Counted from the first letter of the stretch, positions 46,149 to 55,856 are shown. The stretch: 64,000 nucleotides of DNA from XYD12-FULL-36-8 sp964613805 (GCA_964613805.1 CAZTJF010000018.1:26201-90200); one strand, 5' to 3'. The notes: generated by a model from the sequence alone, not told the origin. A program made the numbers and translations.

Positions 46149-47363
46149 ATGAAAGATAATTCGGTAATGACAATTCTTTGTATGTCAAGTTATGAAAAAG
46201 GACAGGACTTCATGCGGCAATGCAAGCAGGAGGGATGCCGTGTGATCCTGCTTACTTCTAAGAGTTTGGAAAATGCTGATTGGCCAAGAGAAAGTATAGA
46301 TGAAATATTTTACATTCCTGATGTAAACAAAGAGTGGAACATGCGGGATGTAATTTACGGCGTCAGCTTTCTTGCTCGTACTGAAACAATTGATCGAATT
46401 GTAGCCCTTGATGATTATGATGTTGAAAAAGCTGCTGCGCTTCGTGAGCATTTGCGCTGTCCTGGAATGGGCGATACCACCGCAAGATACTTCAGAGATA
46501 AACTTGCAATGAGAACTCGTGCTTATGAGGTTGGCATCCCTGTACCGGAATTTATTCATGTTTTAAATTATCAAAGAATAAAAGATTACATAAAAAGAGT
46601 TCCTTTTCCTTATGTGGTAAAACCACGACTTCAAGCTGGTGCGCACGGAATTAAAAAAGTTTATAATGAGGAAGAGCTCTGGAAACGTCTTGATGAGCTT
46701 GGTGATGAGCAATCATTCTTTTTAATTGAACGATTTGTACCTGGAACTATTTATCATGTGGATTCTATCATATCAGAAAATGATGTGGTTTTTGCCAATG
46801 CAAGCCAGTATGGTAAACCGCCGATGGAGGTTGCACACGAAGGAAGAGTATTTACAAGTATGACAGTCTTACGCGGTTCTGACGATGAAAAAGCATTGCT
46901 TGAATTAAACAAAAAAGTTTTACATGCACTTGGACTCTTGCGAGGAGTCTCTCACACCGAGTTTATTAAATCCGATGCTGATAGTAAATTTTATTTTCTT
47001 GAAACTTCCGCAAGGGTTGGCGGAGCAAACTTAGCAGAGCTTGTTGAATCTGCAACAAGTATTAATCTCTGGGCAGAATGGGCAAAGATTGAAATCTGGC
47101 ATGGTAAGAAAAACTATGAATTACCTCCGGCAAGAAAAGATTATGCGGGAATAATAACTTCGCTTGCAAAACAAGAATGGCCAGATTTGTCAGCTTATAA
47201 TGATCCAGAGGTTGTGTGGAAAATGAAACGCAAATATCATGCGGGATTGATTGTTGCCTCACCAAGCCATGAGAGAGTGAAGTCGTTGGTTGAAAATTAT
47301 ACGCAGAGATACTATCAAGATTTCTTTACTTCACAGCCGTTGCCGGATAAACCGACTGCTTAA
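46149..47363 (+). CDS. ATP-grasp ligase of unknown substrate
   Basis: This 404-residue protein has an N-terminal Rossmann-like domain (about 1-110) and an ATP-grasp domain with PYVVKPRLQAGAHGIKKVYN (ATP-binding Lys), IERFVPGTIYHVDSI, and HTEFIKSDADSKFYFLETSARVGG, in which the Glu and Asn-like residues bind Mg. It should join a carboxylate to an amine or thiol using ATP. It is close to carnosine-synthase-like and PurK-like groups, but the substrate is unknown. It follows the acyl-CoA synthetase by 87 bases on the same strand. Confidence 0.85.
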   Translation: MKDNSVMTILCMSSYEKGQDFMRQCKQEGCRVILLTSKSLENADWPRESIDEIFYIPDVNKEWNMRDVIYGVSFLARTETIDRIVALDDYDVEKAAALREHLRCPGMGDTTARYFRDKLAMRTRAYEVGIPVPEFIHVLNYQRIKDYIKRVPFPYVVKPRLQAGAHGIKKVYNEEELWKRLDELGDEQSFFLIERFVPGTIYHVDSIISENDVVFANASQYGKPPMEVAHEGRVFTSMTVLRGSDDEKALLELNKKVLHALGLLRGVSHTEFIKSDADSKFYFLETSARVGGANLAELVESATSINLWAEWAKIEIWHGKKNYELPPARKDYAGIITSLAKQEWPDLSAYNDPEVVWKMKRKYHAGLIVASPSHERVKSLVENYTQRYYQDFFTSQPLPDKPTA

Positions 47364-47364
47364 T

Positions 47365-47829
47365 TCACTTAAAAAGATATACTGCGCCATCGTTACTGCC
47401 GTTATTTAAGTAAGCGGTAAAAGTTTCATCCATTTTAACCTCATACGAATTTGGATCTAAATATCTGGCAATTATTTCCACCGTGTCATCCTCAAAAATC
47501 CTGATCTTTACATAATTCAAAACATAGCCATATTTTCGATGAGCAATCAATTGGGTTTCTGATGCAGCTACGTATGCTTTTTCATTTCCTACGCTCATTT
47601 TAGCAAAATATTCGAAAGGCATAAGCCTCATTCCGCCAACAGCATCAGGTGATTGAGTTTCTTCTCCATCAACTATTAGTTTGCATTTTGCATAATGAAT
47701 TACTGCGTTGACATCTTCACCGGATTTCAAGTTTTCGAAAAGTGATAATGCAGAAGTTATTTGTTTTGTTTGTGCTGTTAATGGTACAGAAGCCAAAAGC
47801 AGTAGCAGTAAAAATTTATTTTTTATCAT
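47365..47829 (-). CDS. Secreted VirK-like hypothetical protein
   Basis: This 154-residue protein has a signal peptide (MIKNKFLLLLLLASVPLTAQ, about 1-20). The mature part has LFENLKSGEDVNAVIHYAKCKL and VKIRIFEDDTVEIIARYLDP, which resembles the VirK family (small periplasmic proteins with a single conserved Cys). The match is by eye. The gene lies 18 bases after the toroid-protein gene on the minus strand and converges with the ATP-grasp gene. Confidence 0.55.
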   Translation of the reverse strand: MIKNKFLLLLLLASVPLTAQTKQITSALSLFENLKSGEDVNAVIHYAKCKLIVDGEETQSPDAVGGMRLMPFEYFAKMSVGNEKAYVAASETQLIAHRKYGYVLNYVKIRIFEDDTVEIIARYLDPNSYEVKMDETFTAYLNNGSNDGAVYLFK

Positions 47830-47847
47830 TGGTTCCTCTAATTAAAA

Positions 47848-48777
47848 TTATTTATTCCACCATTTTAATACTCGTAATGACCGCAGTGTATTCCACCTGC
47901 TTGGCTGTCCGACCACTTCCATATCAAAATAATATCTACCGGGATGGCGATTCTGCAAATTCCACTTTCCTTCTGCGTCTCTGCGTTTTACAACAAGTTC
48001 AATTGATTCGTTCATTCTTTCATCTTTGAATGCTTTTACAATTTGAAGAAAATCTAAAGCTCTTAAGACATCGTAACGCCAGCCAGTTGGAAATGAAAAT
48101 CTTGTCATCTTGCTGTCAACAATGTTTCCTGTGCGATGTGATCTGAATAATTTATGAAGAAGCAGAAACTCTATTCCCCGGGCAATACTTTTTGCTATTC
48201 GTTTATTGTTCGGTTCGAAATTAATTTGGTATTCTCTTAATCCTTCAAGAACATTTATTGTTGTATGAAAGGAACTATGTGTTGCACCACTGTAGGATTG
48301 GCAATTCCAGCCGCCATCTTGCATCTGCTGCTTAAGCAAGTGAGTGACTAATCTTTTAATCCTTACATCATCCAACTTAAAATATGCAAGGATTGAAAGA
48401 ACTATCCCGGTTACACATGTTTCGCTATGATTGTACTGAGAGAAATAATTTATTCCTCCGTCTGAGTAGAGTCCTTCATCTAACAAAACTTTACATGCTT
48501 TTATTGCTTGTTTGTGACTAGGCATCAACCCAAGATTTTTCAAAAGCATCATTGTGTACGTGGTAGAAATCCATTTGCGATTATAAAGAGAATCTGCCCA
48601 CATACCATCTGGGTTTTGGTAAGAAAGCAATTTTGCTCCCCAACCTTCAACCGCTATTTTTTTCCTTTCAGAAAGGATTTTGTTTTGTGATGAGTTAGAA
48701 AAACCCTGTAATGTTTGCCAGCGTATTGATGGATCGCTGTCAAGAAGCCAATTTAGAATATTTTCTTCTAACTTCAT
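47848..48777 (-). CDS. Alpha-alpha toroid (squalene cyclase/prenyltransferase fold) protein
   Basis: This 309-residue protein has repeats typical of the (alpha/alpha)6 toroid: LLSYQNPDGMWADSL, SDGGINYFSQYNHSETCVTG, LLKQQMQDGGWNCQ and KRRDAEGKWNLQNRH. The QxxDGGW-type pattern is found in terpene cyclases, but no DxDD acid motif is visible and the protein is half the length of a squalene-hopene cyclase. It is probably not a cyclase. It lies eight bases after the NUDIX gene. Function is unknown. Confidence 0.75.
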   Translation of the reverse strand: MKLEENILNWLLDSDPSIRWQTLQGFSNSSQNKILSERKKIAVEGWGAKLLSYQNPDGMWADSLYNRKWISTTYTMMLLKNLGLMPSHKQAIKACKVLLDEGLYSDGGINYFSQYNHSETCVTGIVLSILAYFKLDDVRIKRLVTHLLKQQMQDGGWNCQSYSGATHSSFHTTINVLEGLREYQINFEPNNKRIAKSIARGIEFLLLHKLFRSHRTGNIVDSKMTRFSFPTGWRYDVLRALDFLQIVKAFKDERMNESIELVVKRRDAEGKWNLQNRHPGRYYFDMEVVGQPSRWNTLRSLRVLKWWNK

Positions 48778-48785
48778 GCTTCAAC

Positions 48786-49250
48786 TTAATAAAAATGAAC
48801 GTTATAACTTTTCATTGCTCCATTTTCATAAATAAACTTAGCGCTGAAGAATTTATCTTGAAAAAGCCAATCGAGAAAAATTTTATCTCCATCCCAAAGA
48901 TTAAGCTCGGTAAGCTTGTCATTCGGAATCCAAGCGAGATTGCCTTCTTGCGAATCAATCAACTCACCGGAGAATTCTTCTGCTGTAAAAATAAAAACAT
49001 GCCAATCTTCTTTTCCATCGAAATTTGGAAATGATATAAATCCATGCATCCTTGGATTAGTAATCGTCAGGCCTGCTTCCTCTTGCACCTCTCGGATAAC
49101 GCAGTCCTCGGGACTTTCGCCCTCATCAAACTTTCCGCCAAGCCCATTCCATTTGCCTTCGTGATAATCATTCTCCTTTTTTACACGGTGAATCATTAAA
49201 GTATTATTCAATTTGGTATCTATCACATAACAAAGCGTAGCAAGCTTCAT
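48786..49250 (-). CDS. NUDIX hydrolase (MutT/8-oxo-dGTP diphosphatase-like)
   Basis: This 154-residue protein has a complete NUDIX box (G-x5-E-x7-RE-x2-EE-x-G), spread over GGKFDEGESPEDCVIREVQE and EAGL, at about residues 36-58. The following EDWHVFIFTAEEFSGEL and AWIPNDKLTELNLWDGD resemble MTH1/8-oxo-dGTPase proteins. It would break nucleotide-pyrophosphate bonds, maybe of oxidised dGTP. It is the first gene of a three-gene minus-strand group. Confidence 0.9.
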   Translation of the reverse strand: MKLATLCYVIDTKLNNTLMIHRVKKENDYHEGKWNGLGGKFDEGESPEDCVIREVQEEAGLTITNPRMHGFISFPNFDGKEDWHVFIFTAEEFSGELIDSQEGNLAWIPNDKLTELNLWDGDKIFLDWLFQDKFFSAKFIYENGAMKSYNVHFY

Positions 49251-49328
49251 GTTAAAATATTTCCTTCAAAAATATCGTTGTTGTAATTTTGATTTCTAAG
49301 AATTATGTTTTAATTATTAGTTGATTTC

Positions 49329-49443
49329 TTTACCGTAAATATAGCCAATAAGAAAATTTTACGGTCAAGCTGTTTTTTTAATATTTGGCAATTTGTTTCA
49401 TACTTTTATATTTGAATAGTTTGTATATTTTCTTACGGTAAAA
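49329..49443. promoter_or_regulatory. Three TTACGGTAA-like elements upstream of the acidic-protein gene
   Basis: The 217-base gap between the NUDIX and acidic-protein genes holds TTTACCGTAAAT (49329-49340), TTTTACGGTCAA (49357-49368) and TCTTACGGTAAAA (49431-49443). The first and third are near-perfect palindromes around one base. Such spaced repeats suggest operator sites. The third lies 25 bases before the start codon. AAAGGAG follows as ribosome binding site. No regulator is known. Confidence 0.4.
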
Positions 49444-49467
49444 ATAAAAAAGGAGACTTAAAACCAG

Positions 49468-49758
49468 ATGGCTGATTCTAGTAACGCCTTGGATGATAAT
49501 TTTGATATAGATGAAGGGGCTATAAAGGAAAAAATTTCGCGGGATACTCTGTTTCCGAATCCCTACGCTTCCGATATCCTTTTCGCATCAGATTTTGATG
49601 CCGAAGATGAGGACGAAGAAGATGAGGATGAATTTGATGAAGACGAGGAAGATCTTTTTGACGAAGACGATTTAGAAGAAGAGGGGTACGAAGAAGACTT
49701 CGATTTTGATGAAGAAGAGGACGATTCAGAAGAAGAAGACCTGAGTTCCTATAATTAG
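49468..49758 (+). CDS. Very acidic small protein of unknown function
   Basis: This 96-residue protein has 48 Asp or Glu residues, almost all of the second half (about 43-91) being D/E runs broken by single Phe, Leu or Tyr. The first half holds SRDTLFPNPYASDILFASD. No family was recognised. A clear AAAGGAG site lies upstream, so it is probably translated. The tail resembles the acidic ends of proteins that bind basic partners or metal ions. It ends directly next to the stop codon of hldD on the other strand. Confidence 0.7.
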   Translation: MADSSNALDDNFDIDEGAIKEKISRDTLFPNPYASDILFASDFDAEDEDEEDEDEFDEDEEDLFDEDDLEEEGYEEDFDFDEEEDDSEEEDLSSYN

Positions 49759-50733
49759 TTACCCAACACCTAAATATCTTTCCTTTAATAGATAATTCTT
49801 TACATAGTCGGTAACACCCTCTTCTAAAGATTGCAGAGGTTTTGTGAAGCCGGCTTTTCTTATTTTATCCATTTTAGCTTCGGTAAAATACTGATACTTG
49901 TGCTCAAGATGTTTGGGCATTTCAATGTAATTTATATTAACAGGTTTATCGAGTGCATTAAAAAGAGCGGTTACCAAATCATTCCATGTTCGCGCTTCTC
50001 CAGAACCGATATTATAAAGCCCGTTTTTATCCTTGTTCTTTAAGAACCAAAGTGTCATATCAACCGCATCTTTTACATAAATGAAATCGCGCATTTGCTC
50101 ACCATCTTTGTAGTTTGGGTTTTTAGATTTAAATAATCTTACATAACCCACATCGTGTATCTGTTCAAAAGCTTTGTGAACAACGCTTCGCATATCGCCC
50201 TTATGATACTCATTTGGACCAAAAACATTAAAATACTTCAATCCAACTATGCTGTTCGTTATTTTTTGTTTAATTGCCCAAAAATCAAACATCTGCTTTG
50301 AATATCCATACATGTTAAGCGGATTTAATTTTGACACCAAGGTTTCATCGTCATCAAATCCTCTGCTGCCATCACCATAAGTTGCTCCGGACGAGGCATA
50401 AATAAATCTTATTTTGTTTGCAATGGAAAATTGGGCAAGTTTTTTGGTGTACTCAAAATTATTTTTTATTAAATGATCTGCATCTTTTTCTGTTGTTGAA
50501 GAATTTGCACCCATGTGAATAATTGCATTAAAAGTATACCTTAATCCCTTTTCAAGATTGTTGATAAAATCATGCTTGTTGATAAAATCTACATATTTTA
50601 ACCCGACAAGATTTTTCCACTTATCATCCTGTCCAAGTTCATCAACACAAATAATATTGTCTTCACCCAAAGTGTTTAGGCGCCAGATAAAAGCGCTTCC
50701 AATAAATCCTGCACCGCCCGTAACTGCAATCAT
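49759..50733 (-). CDS. hldD: ADP-L-glycero-D-manno-heptose-6-epimerase HldD
   Basis: This 324-residue short-chain dehydrogenase fold protein has the nucleotide loop VTGGAGFIGSAF at the start, YASSGATYGDG, and the catalytic YGYSKQMFD (Tyr-x3-Lys). Several parts match HldD/RfaD (IHMGANSSTTEKDADHLI, LKYFNVFGPNEYHKGDMRSV), which makes the heptose for the lipopolysaccharide core. This fits a Gram-negative cell. It is divergent from metH with a 94-base gap. Confidence 0.92.
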   Translation of the reverse strand: MIAVTGGAGFIGSAFIWRLNTLGEDNIICVDELGQDDKWKNLVGLKYVDFINKHDFINNLEKGLRYTFNAIIHMGANSSTTEKDADHLIKNNFEYTKKLAQFSIANKIRFIYASSGATYGDGSRGFDDDETLVSKLNPLNMYGYSKQMFDFWAIKQKITNSIVGLKYFNVFGPNEYHKGDMRSVVHKAFEQIHDVGYVRLFKSKNPNYKDGEQMRDFIYVKDAVDMTLWFLKNKDKNGLYNIGSGEARTWNDLVTALFNALDKPVNINYIEMPKHLEHKYQYFTEAKMDKIRKAGFTKPLQSLEEGVTDYVKNYLLKERYLGVG

Positions 50734-50827
50734 GATTATCTCAAATAATTTTTTAGTGAGTCTAAATTAATTATATTTGATTGTGTTTCAAATACTTTGA
50801 CATTCAATAACAGCAACAAAATACATA

Positions 50828-53800
50828 ATGAATAACGTGCTCAAAACATTAAAAAATATTTTGCAAGAAAGAATTCTCGTTTTAGACGGCGCAATGGGAA
50901 CCATGATCCAGCATCACAAATTAACCGAAGAAGATTTTCGAGGAGAGGGGTTTATAAATCACAAAAAGGATTTAAAAGGAAACAACGATCTTCTTAACAT
51001 CACACAACCGGAAATTATCAAGGGCATTCACAAAGCATACCTTGAGGCAGGTTCAGATATCATTGAAACCAATACTTTTAGTGCAAACGCGATTTCACAA
51101 GCTGATTACAAGCTCGAGCATCTTGCTTATGAAATAAATTTTGAGGCGGCTAAAATTGCTAAAGAAGCTGCTGCTGAGCTCACAAAGAAGAATCCCAATA
51201 AACCAAGATTTGTAGCAGGTGCTTTAGGTCCAACAAACCGAACCGCATCATTATCGCCTGATGTTAATGATCCAAGTTACCGGGCTGTAACTTTTGACAA
51301 ACTTGCCGAATCTTATGATGAACAAGCACGCGGATTGATTGATGGCGGCGTAGATATTCTATTAGTTGAAACTATATATGATACACTAAATGCAAAAGCA
51401 GCTATCTATGCAATTCAAGAATATTGTGACAAAAAGAATTTAAAGATCCCCATCATGATATCGGGAACAATTGTAGATCAAAGCGGAAGAACTCTATCGG
51501 GGCAAACTACAGAAGCATTTTGGATTTCTGTTTCACATACAAAAAATCTTTTAAGCGTGGGATTGAATTGTGCGCTTGGCGCAAAGCAGATGAGACCATT
51601 TGTTGAAGAGCTTTCGAGAATTGCGCCAGTTTATGTAAGCGTTTATCCCAATGCTGGTCTTCCAAATGAAATGGGAGAATATGATGAAACCGCTGAAGCA
51701 ATGTCAAAAGTATTAAATGAATTTGGTGAGAGCGGATTTTTTAACATTGTCGGCGGCTGCTGCGGCACAACACCTGAACATATTAAAGCTATTTCACAGA
51801 TCGCAGAAAAAATTAAGCCCAGAAAAATCCCTGCAACCAAACCTTACTTACGTTTAAGCGGGCTTGAACCATTAGTGGTTCGGCCCGAATCTAACTTTAT
51901 TAATGTCGGCGAGAGAACCAATGTTGCCGGCTCTCGAAACTTTGCTAAGCTGATTCTTGATGGAAATTATGCTGGAACACTGCCAATTGTTCGCAGTCAG
52001 GTTGAGGGCGGGGCTCAAATTTTGGACGTGAATCTTGATGAGGGCTTGCTTGATTCAGAAGCAGCAATGACAAAATTCCTAAATCTTCTTACTTCTGAGC
52101 CCGATATTGCTAAACTGCCAATTATGATCGACTCCTCAAAATGGAGCGTTATTGAAGCTGGATTAAAATGTCTCCAAGGAAAAAGCATTGTCAACTCAAT
52201 CAGCTTGAAAGAGGGAGAAGAAGTCTTTAAACAACATGCAAAAAAAATTCGCCAATACGGCGCGGCTGTAATTGTTATGGCTTTTGATGAAAATGGCCAG
52301 GGCGATACATTCAAGAGAAGAATAGAAATTTGTGAACGCGCATATAAAATTCTTACACAAGAAATTGGTTTTCCTCCTCAAGATATAATTTTCGACCCAA
52401 ATGTTCTAACACTTGCGACTGGAATGGAAGAACATAATAATTACGGTGTTGATTTTATCGAAGCAACCCGCTGGATAAAGCAAAATCTCCCATTGTCAAA
52501 GGTGAGCGGCGGCATCAGCAACGTTTCGTTTTCATTCAGAGGAAATAATGTTGTTCGCGAAGCAATGCATTCGGCATTCCTTTTCCATGCAATCAAAGCT
52601 GGGCTTGACATGGGAATTGTCAATGCTGGTCAGCTTGAAGTGTATGAACAAATTCCGAAAGATTTGCTTACACTCGTTGAAGATGTTATTCTAAACCGCC
52701 GACCGGATGCAACCGAACGATTGGTCGCTTTTGCAGAAACTGTGAAACAAAAAGATAAGGAAGTAGTAAAGGTTGAAGAGTGGAGAAATTGGGGTGTTGA
52801 GGAAAGATTAGAACATTCTCTCATAAAAGGTGTAGATGAGTTTATAGAAAAAGATACTGAAGAAGCCAGGCAGAAATATTCCAAACCGCTTGATATAATT
52901 GAAGGTCCGCTAATGAAGGGTATGAATGTGGTTGGGGATTTATTTGGTGCAGGTAAAATGTTTTTGCCGCAGGTTGTTAAAAGCGCAAGAGTGATGAAGA
53001 AGGCGGTTGCGTATCTCATCCCCTTTCTAGAAATCGAAAAACAGCGCGTGGGTGAAAAGAGTGAAACAGGAAGGATCTTGCTTGCAACCGTTAAAGGCGA
53101 TGTACACGACATTGGCAAAAACATTGTCGGTGTTGTACTCGGCTGCAACAATTATGAAATTATTGACCTTGGTGTAATGGTCAGCTCAGATAAAATTCTG
53201 CAAGCAGCAAGTGATCATAAGGTTGACATCATTGGATTGAGTGGACTTATAACTCCATCACTTGATGAGATGGTCCACGTTGCTAAAGAATTGGAACGAC
53301 AGGGCTTTAAAATACCTTTACTAATAGGCGGAGCCACGACTTCCCGTGTTCACACAGCAGTTAAAATTGAGCCAAATTATAGTGCTCCCGTAATCCATGT
53401 TCTTGATGCATCTCGAAGCGTACCCGTTGTAAGCAATCTAATTAATCCGGATAAAAAAGTTCAATCAGATTTTATTCAAAGAATAAAAAGCGAATACGAA
53501 AAGGTCAGGGTTGATCACACTAAGAAAAAATCTGCCAAGACCTTCGTTTCAATTTCTCAAGCAAGGCAAAATAGGTTTCAATCTGACTGGAATAAAATTC
53601 AAATTAAAAAACCTGAAAAGCTTGGTGCAACTATCTTGCAAAATTATTCGTTGTCTACCCTTCGAAATTATATTGACTGGACACCATTTTTCTTAACATG
53701 GGAACTTAAAGGAAAATATCCGACAATCTTTGATAACGAAAAATACGGCAAAGAAGCAAAGCGGTTATTTGAAGATGCCAATAAATTATTAGATAAAATA

Positions 53801-54532
53801 ATCGATGAAAATTTACTCACAGCATCCGGAGTTTTTGGATTATTTCCCGCAAACTCTGTTGCGATTGATGATATTGAAATTTATTCAGACGATACCCGAA
53901 AAGGCGTACAGGTAGTTTTTCACACTTTGCGATCTCAAGGTGAAAAGGTTCAAGAAGCCCACAATCTCGCACTTGCGGATTACGTCGCACCGAAGGAAAG
54001 CGGAATAAAAGATTATGTTGGCGCTTTCGCTGTTACTGCCGGAATCGGAATTGAAAAAGTTGTTGAGCAGTTTGAGAAGGATCACGATGATTACCACAGC
54101 ATAATGATGAAAGCACTCGCTGATCGTCTTGCCGAAGCATTCGCAGAGTATTTACATGAATTGGTTAGAAAAAAATACTGGGGTTATTCGTCCGAGGAAA
54201 ATTTTTCCGGCGAAGAACTTATAAAGGAATATTATCAGGGTATTCGTCCTGCTCCCGGTTATCCTGCACAACCTGATCACACAGAAAAATATACAATTTT
54301 CAAATTACTCGATGTTAAAAAGAATGTCGGAATAACGTTGACTGAAAGTCTCGCAATGCATCCAGCAGCATCTGTTTGCGGATTATATTTTGCTCATCCC
54401 GAAGCCAAATATTTTAACGTTGGAAAAATTGGAAAAGATCAGGTTCTCGATTACCATAGACGCAAAGGTATGAGCATCGAAGAAACCGAAAAATGGCTTC
54501 GACCTATTCTGAATTATGATGAAGGAGAATAA
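50828..54532 (+). CDS. metH: Cobalamin-dependent methionine synthase MetH
   Basis: This 1234-residue, full-length MetH has: homocysteine domain (about 1-335, zinc Cys in GLNCALGAK and GGCCGTTPEH), pterin domain (about 355-620, NVGERTNVAGSRNF), cobalamin cap and binding domains (about 645-900, with GDVHDIGKNIVGVVLG where the His ligates cobalt) and AdoMet activation domain (about 900-1234, ending in the RPAPGYPAQPDH region). It makes methionine from homocysteine and methyl-THF. I see no cobalamin riboswitch in the 94-base leader. Confidence 0.97.
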   Translation: MNNVLKTLKNILQERILVLDGAMGTMIQHHKLTEEDFRGEGFINHKKDLKGNNDLLNITQPEIIKGIHKAYLEAGSDIIETNTFSANAISQADYKLEHLAYEINFEAAKIAKEAAAELTKKNPNKPRFVAGALGPTNRTASLSPDVNDPSYRAVTFDKLAESYDEQARGLIDGGVDILLVETIYDTLNAKAAIYAIQEYCDKKNLKIPIMISGTIVDQSGRTLSGQTTEAFWISVSHTKNLLSVGLNCALGAKQMRPFVEELSRIAPVYVSVYPNAGLPNEMGEYDETAEAMSKVLNEFGESGFFNIVGGCCGTTPEHIKAISQIAEKIKPRKIPATKPYLRLSGLEPLVVRPESNFINVGERTNVAGSRNFAKLILDGNYAGTLPIVRSQVEGGAQILDVNLDEGLLDSEAAMTKFLNLLTSEPDIAKLPIMIDSSKWSVIEAGLKCLQGKSIVNSISLKEGEEVFKQHAKKIRQYGAAVIVMAFDENGQGDTFKRRIEICERAYKILTQEIGFPPQDIIFDPNVLTLATGMEEHNNYGVDFIEATRWIKQNLPLSKVSGGISNVSFSFRGNNVVREAMHSAFLFHAIKAGLDMGIVNAGQLEVYEQIPKDLLTLVEDVILNRRPDATERLVAFAETVKQKDKEVVKVEEWRNWGVEERLEHSLIKGVDEFIEKDTEEARQKYSKPLDIIEGPLMKGMNVVGDLFGAGKMFLPQVVKSARVMKKAVAYLIPFLEIEKQRVGEKSETGRILLATVKGDVHDIGKNIVGVVLGCNNYEIIDLGVMVSSDKILQAASDHKVDIIGLSGLITPSLDEMVHVAKELERQGFKIPLLIGGATTSRVHTAVKIEPNYSAPVIHVLDASRSVPVVSNLINPDKKVQSDFIQRIKSEYEKVRVDHTKKKSAKTFVSISQARQNRFQSDWNKIQIKKPEKLGATILQNYSLSTLRNYIDWTPFFLTWELKGKYPTIFDNEKYGKEAKRLFEDANKLLDKIIDENLLTASGVFGLFPANSVAIDDIEIYSDDTRKGVQVVFHTLRSQGEKVQEAHNLALADYVAPKESGIKDYVGAFAVTAGIGIEKVVEQFEKDHDDYHSIMMKALADRLAEAFAEYLHELVRKKYWGYSSEENFSGEELIKEYYQGIRPAPGYPAQPDHTEKYTIFKLLDVKKNVGITLTESLAMHPAASVCGLYFAHPEAKYFNVGKIGKDQVLDYHRRKGMSIEETEKWLRPILNYDEGE

Positions 54533-54580
54533 GCCGAACTAGTGATGGCATGTTTCTCCCTTAAAAAATAAGACGCGGTA

Positions 54581-54733
54581 TTACTTCCCTTTTTTCTCTG
54601 CCTTACTTTTTCTCCTCATATCTGCGGCGTGAGCACGTTTGTAAGTTTGTATATCTACAAATCTTCCTTTTTTATCACGAACTGCGTATAGCTTTGTTCC
54701 TGAAACGCTTCGGTGAGTTGTTCTTTTTGCCAT
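54581..54733 (-). CDS. Small basic protein of 50 residues
   Basis: The minus strand from ATG at 54733 to TAA at 54581 encodes 50 residues beginning MAKRTTHRSVSGTKLYAVRD and continuing with KKGRFVDIQTYKRAHAADMR, then a lysine-rich end. AGGAG lies six bases upstream. It is rich in Lys and Arg throughout. No family was recognised; I believe similar short proteins are common in this phylum. It could bind nucleic acid. It lies 48 bases from the metH stop, on the other strand. Confidence 0.75.
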   Translation of the reverse strand: MAKRTTHRSVSGTKLYAVRDKKGRFVDIQTYKRAHAADMRRKSKAEKKGK

Positions 54734-54772
54734 AATAAACACTCCTTTTTTTTCGCTTTAATTATAGCACAA

Positions 54773-55357
54773 TTAAAATTTAAAATCCACTCCAAGCTCC
54801 AACGCGCCGTAGCTTAATGTCCCAAAACCAACTCTACCAGTTAAAGCAATTGTTGGTGTAAGCCAATACCTCGCACCGCCATGAAACCCCAGCCACAACC
54901 CACCATGGGAGGGATCTGCACGATACACATTTGCATTTGAATAAGTTGTTTTAACCGATCCGCCGTCAAAAGCCAACACCACACCAAGCCATGGATCGAA
55001 CTTTCTGTTTTCAAGCTTAAAGTGATAATTAAACTGTCCGCCAAACAAAACATTTGTATAGCTCCAGCTGCCGCCGGCAAAGTTTTCCTTATAACCCCAA
55101 TAACGAAAAATGCCTCCCGCACCAACTAATCCAAAATCTTTAATTACAAAAGAGTATTCATAATTCAATCCGAGCTGAGCTGTGGATCCGAGAAATGATA
55201 GCCCAATTGATGGTCCCGCATAATGCTTTTCAACTTCATATTGTGCATTAGCATTAAAAATAAAAATCAATGATAATAAACAACCGGTGCCCATAGTTCT
55301 CGCAAATATGTTTGTCATTTTGTCCTCAAGATTTTTTAGTGAGAAAAACACATTCAA
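54773..55357 (-). CDS. Outer-membrane beta-barrel protein
   Basis: This 194-residue protein has a signal peptide; MTNIFARTMGTGCLLSLIFI (starting at residue 14) is the likely true start, as MNVFFSLKNLEDK precedes it. The mature part has alternating strands such as YAGPSIGLSFLGSTAQLGLN, LFGGQFNYHFKLENRKFD and a final aromatic strand LGVDFKF, as in OmpX/OmpW-size barrels. The role is unknown. It lies 39 bases before the small basic gene. Confidence 0.75.
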   Translation of the reverse strand: MNVFFSLKNLEDKMTNIFARTMGTGCLLSLIFIFNANAQYEVEKHYAGPSIGLSFLGSTAQLGLNYEYSFVIKDFGLVGAGGIFRYWGYKENFAGGSWSYTNVLFGGQFNYHFKLENRKFDPWLGVVLAFDGGSVKTTYSNANVYRADPSHGGLWLGFHGGARYWLTPTIALTGRVGFGTLSYGALELGVDFKF

Positions 55358-55856
55358 AAATTAAATTTATTGTGTGTGTAATTCAACATGGTTTTTTATC
55401 TTTCCGCCTGCGTTGGTTCAATGATGGCATTGTTTTTTACCTATGATCCCGTTGTGGATTATAATTCTGCGATCGGGCCACACAAAACCACACGGAAAAT
55501 ATTTCCATGAAATACCGAATGGAGGCGTTAATTTACTGCCCGTACAGTTTGAGTCCATGTTTAATTCAACCGTTTACACTAAAGAAGATTTGGCTAAAAC
55601 TATCAGCGTTCGTTGTGAAGCGTTGAAAAGCATAATATCCTAACAATTTTGCATTGAATTGCAAGTGCCTTTTTTTAGGCATGAGACCTATGGCACAATG
55701 CTTGATAAATTTAATAAAAACTCTTGATTGTTTAATATTTCAATCTTAGATTTATCCAGGACGAATTTTTCTTTGTTAGCTCTACCCGTTTTTTAACATA
55801 GAAAGGAAAATGGGTTCGCAAATAAACAACATCATAAAATAAATAAGGAGCATGTT
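55358..55856. other. Intergenic region between the two barrel genes
   Basis: This gap of 499 bases has no supported gene. A short reading frame (55443-55643) has no ribosome binding site or recognisable fold. A small hairpin TGCCT/AGGCA (55667-55671, 55678-55682) and a TTGATTG-rich stretch are the only structure seen. The promoter of the gene at 55857 must lie here; an AAGGAG site precedes it. Confidence 0.5.

Noticed and set aside
47848..48777. Squalene-hopene cyclase
   Set aside because: Only the toroid repeat is present; there is no DxDD motif and the length is half of a cyclase.
50734..50827. Possible cobalamin or SAM riboswitch before metH
   Set aside because: The 94-base gap is too short for a cobalamin riboswitch shared with the divergent hldD, and no B12-box or SAM-type fold was seen.
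55443..55643. 66-residue plus-strand reading frame between the barrel genes
   Set aside because: No ribosome binding site, no signal peptide or known domain; the composition is not protein-like at the start.
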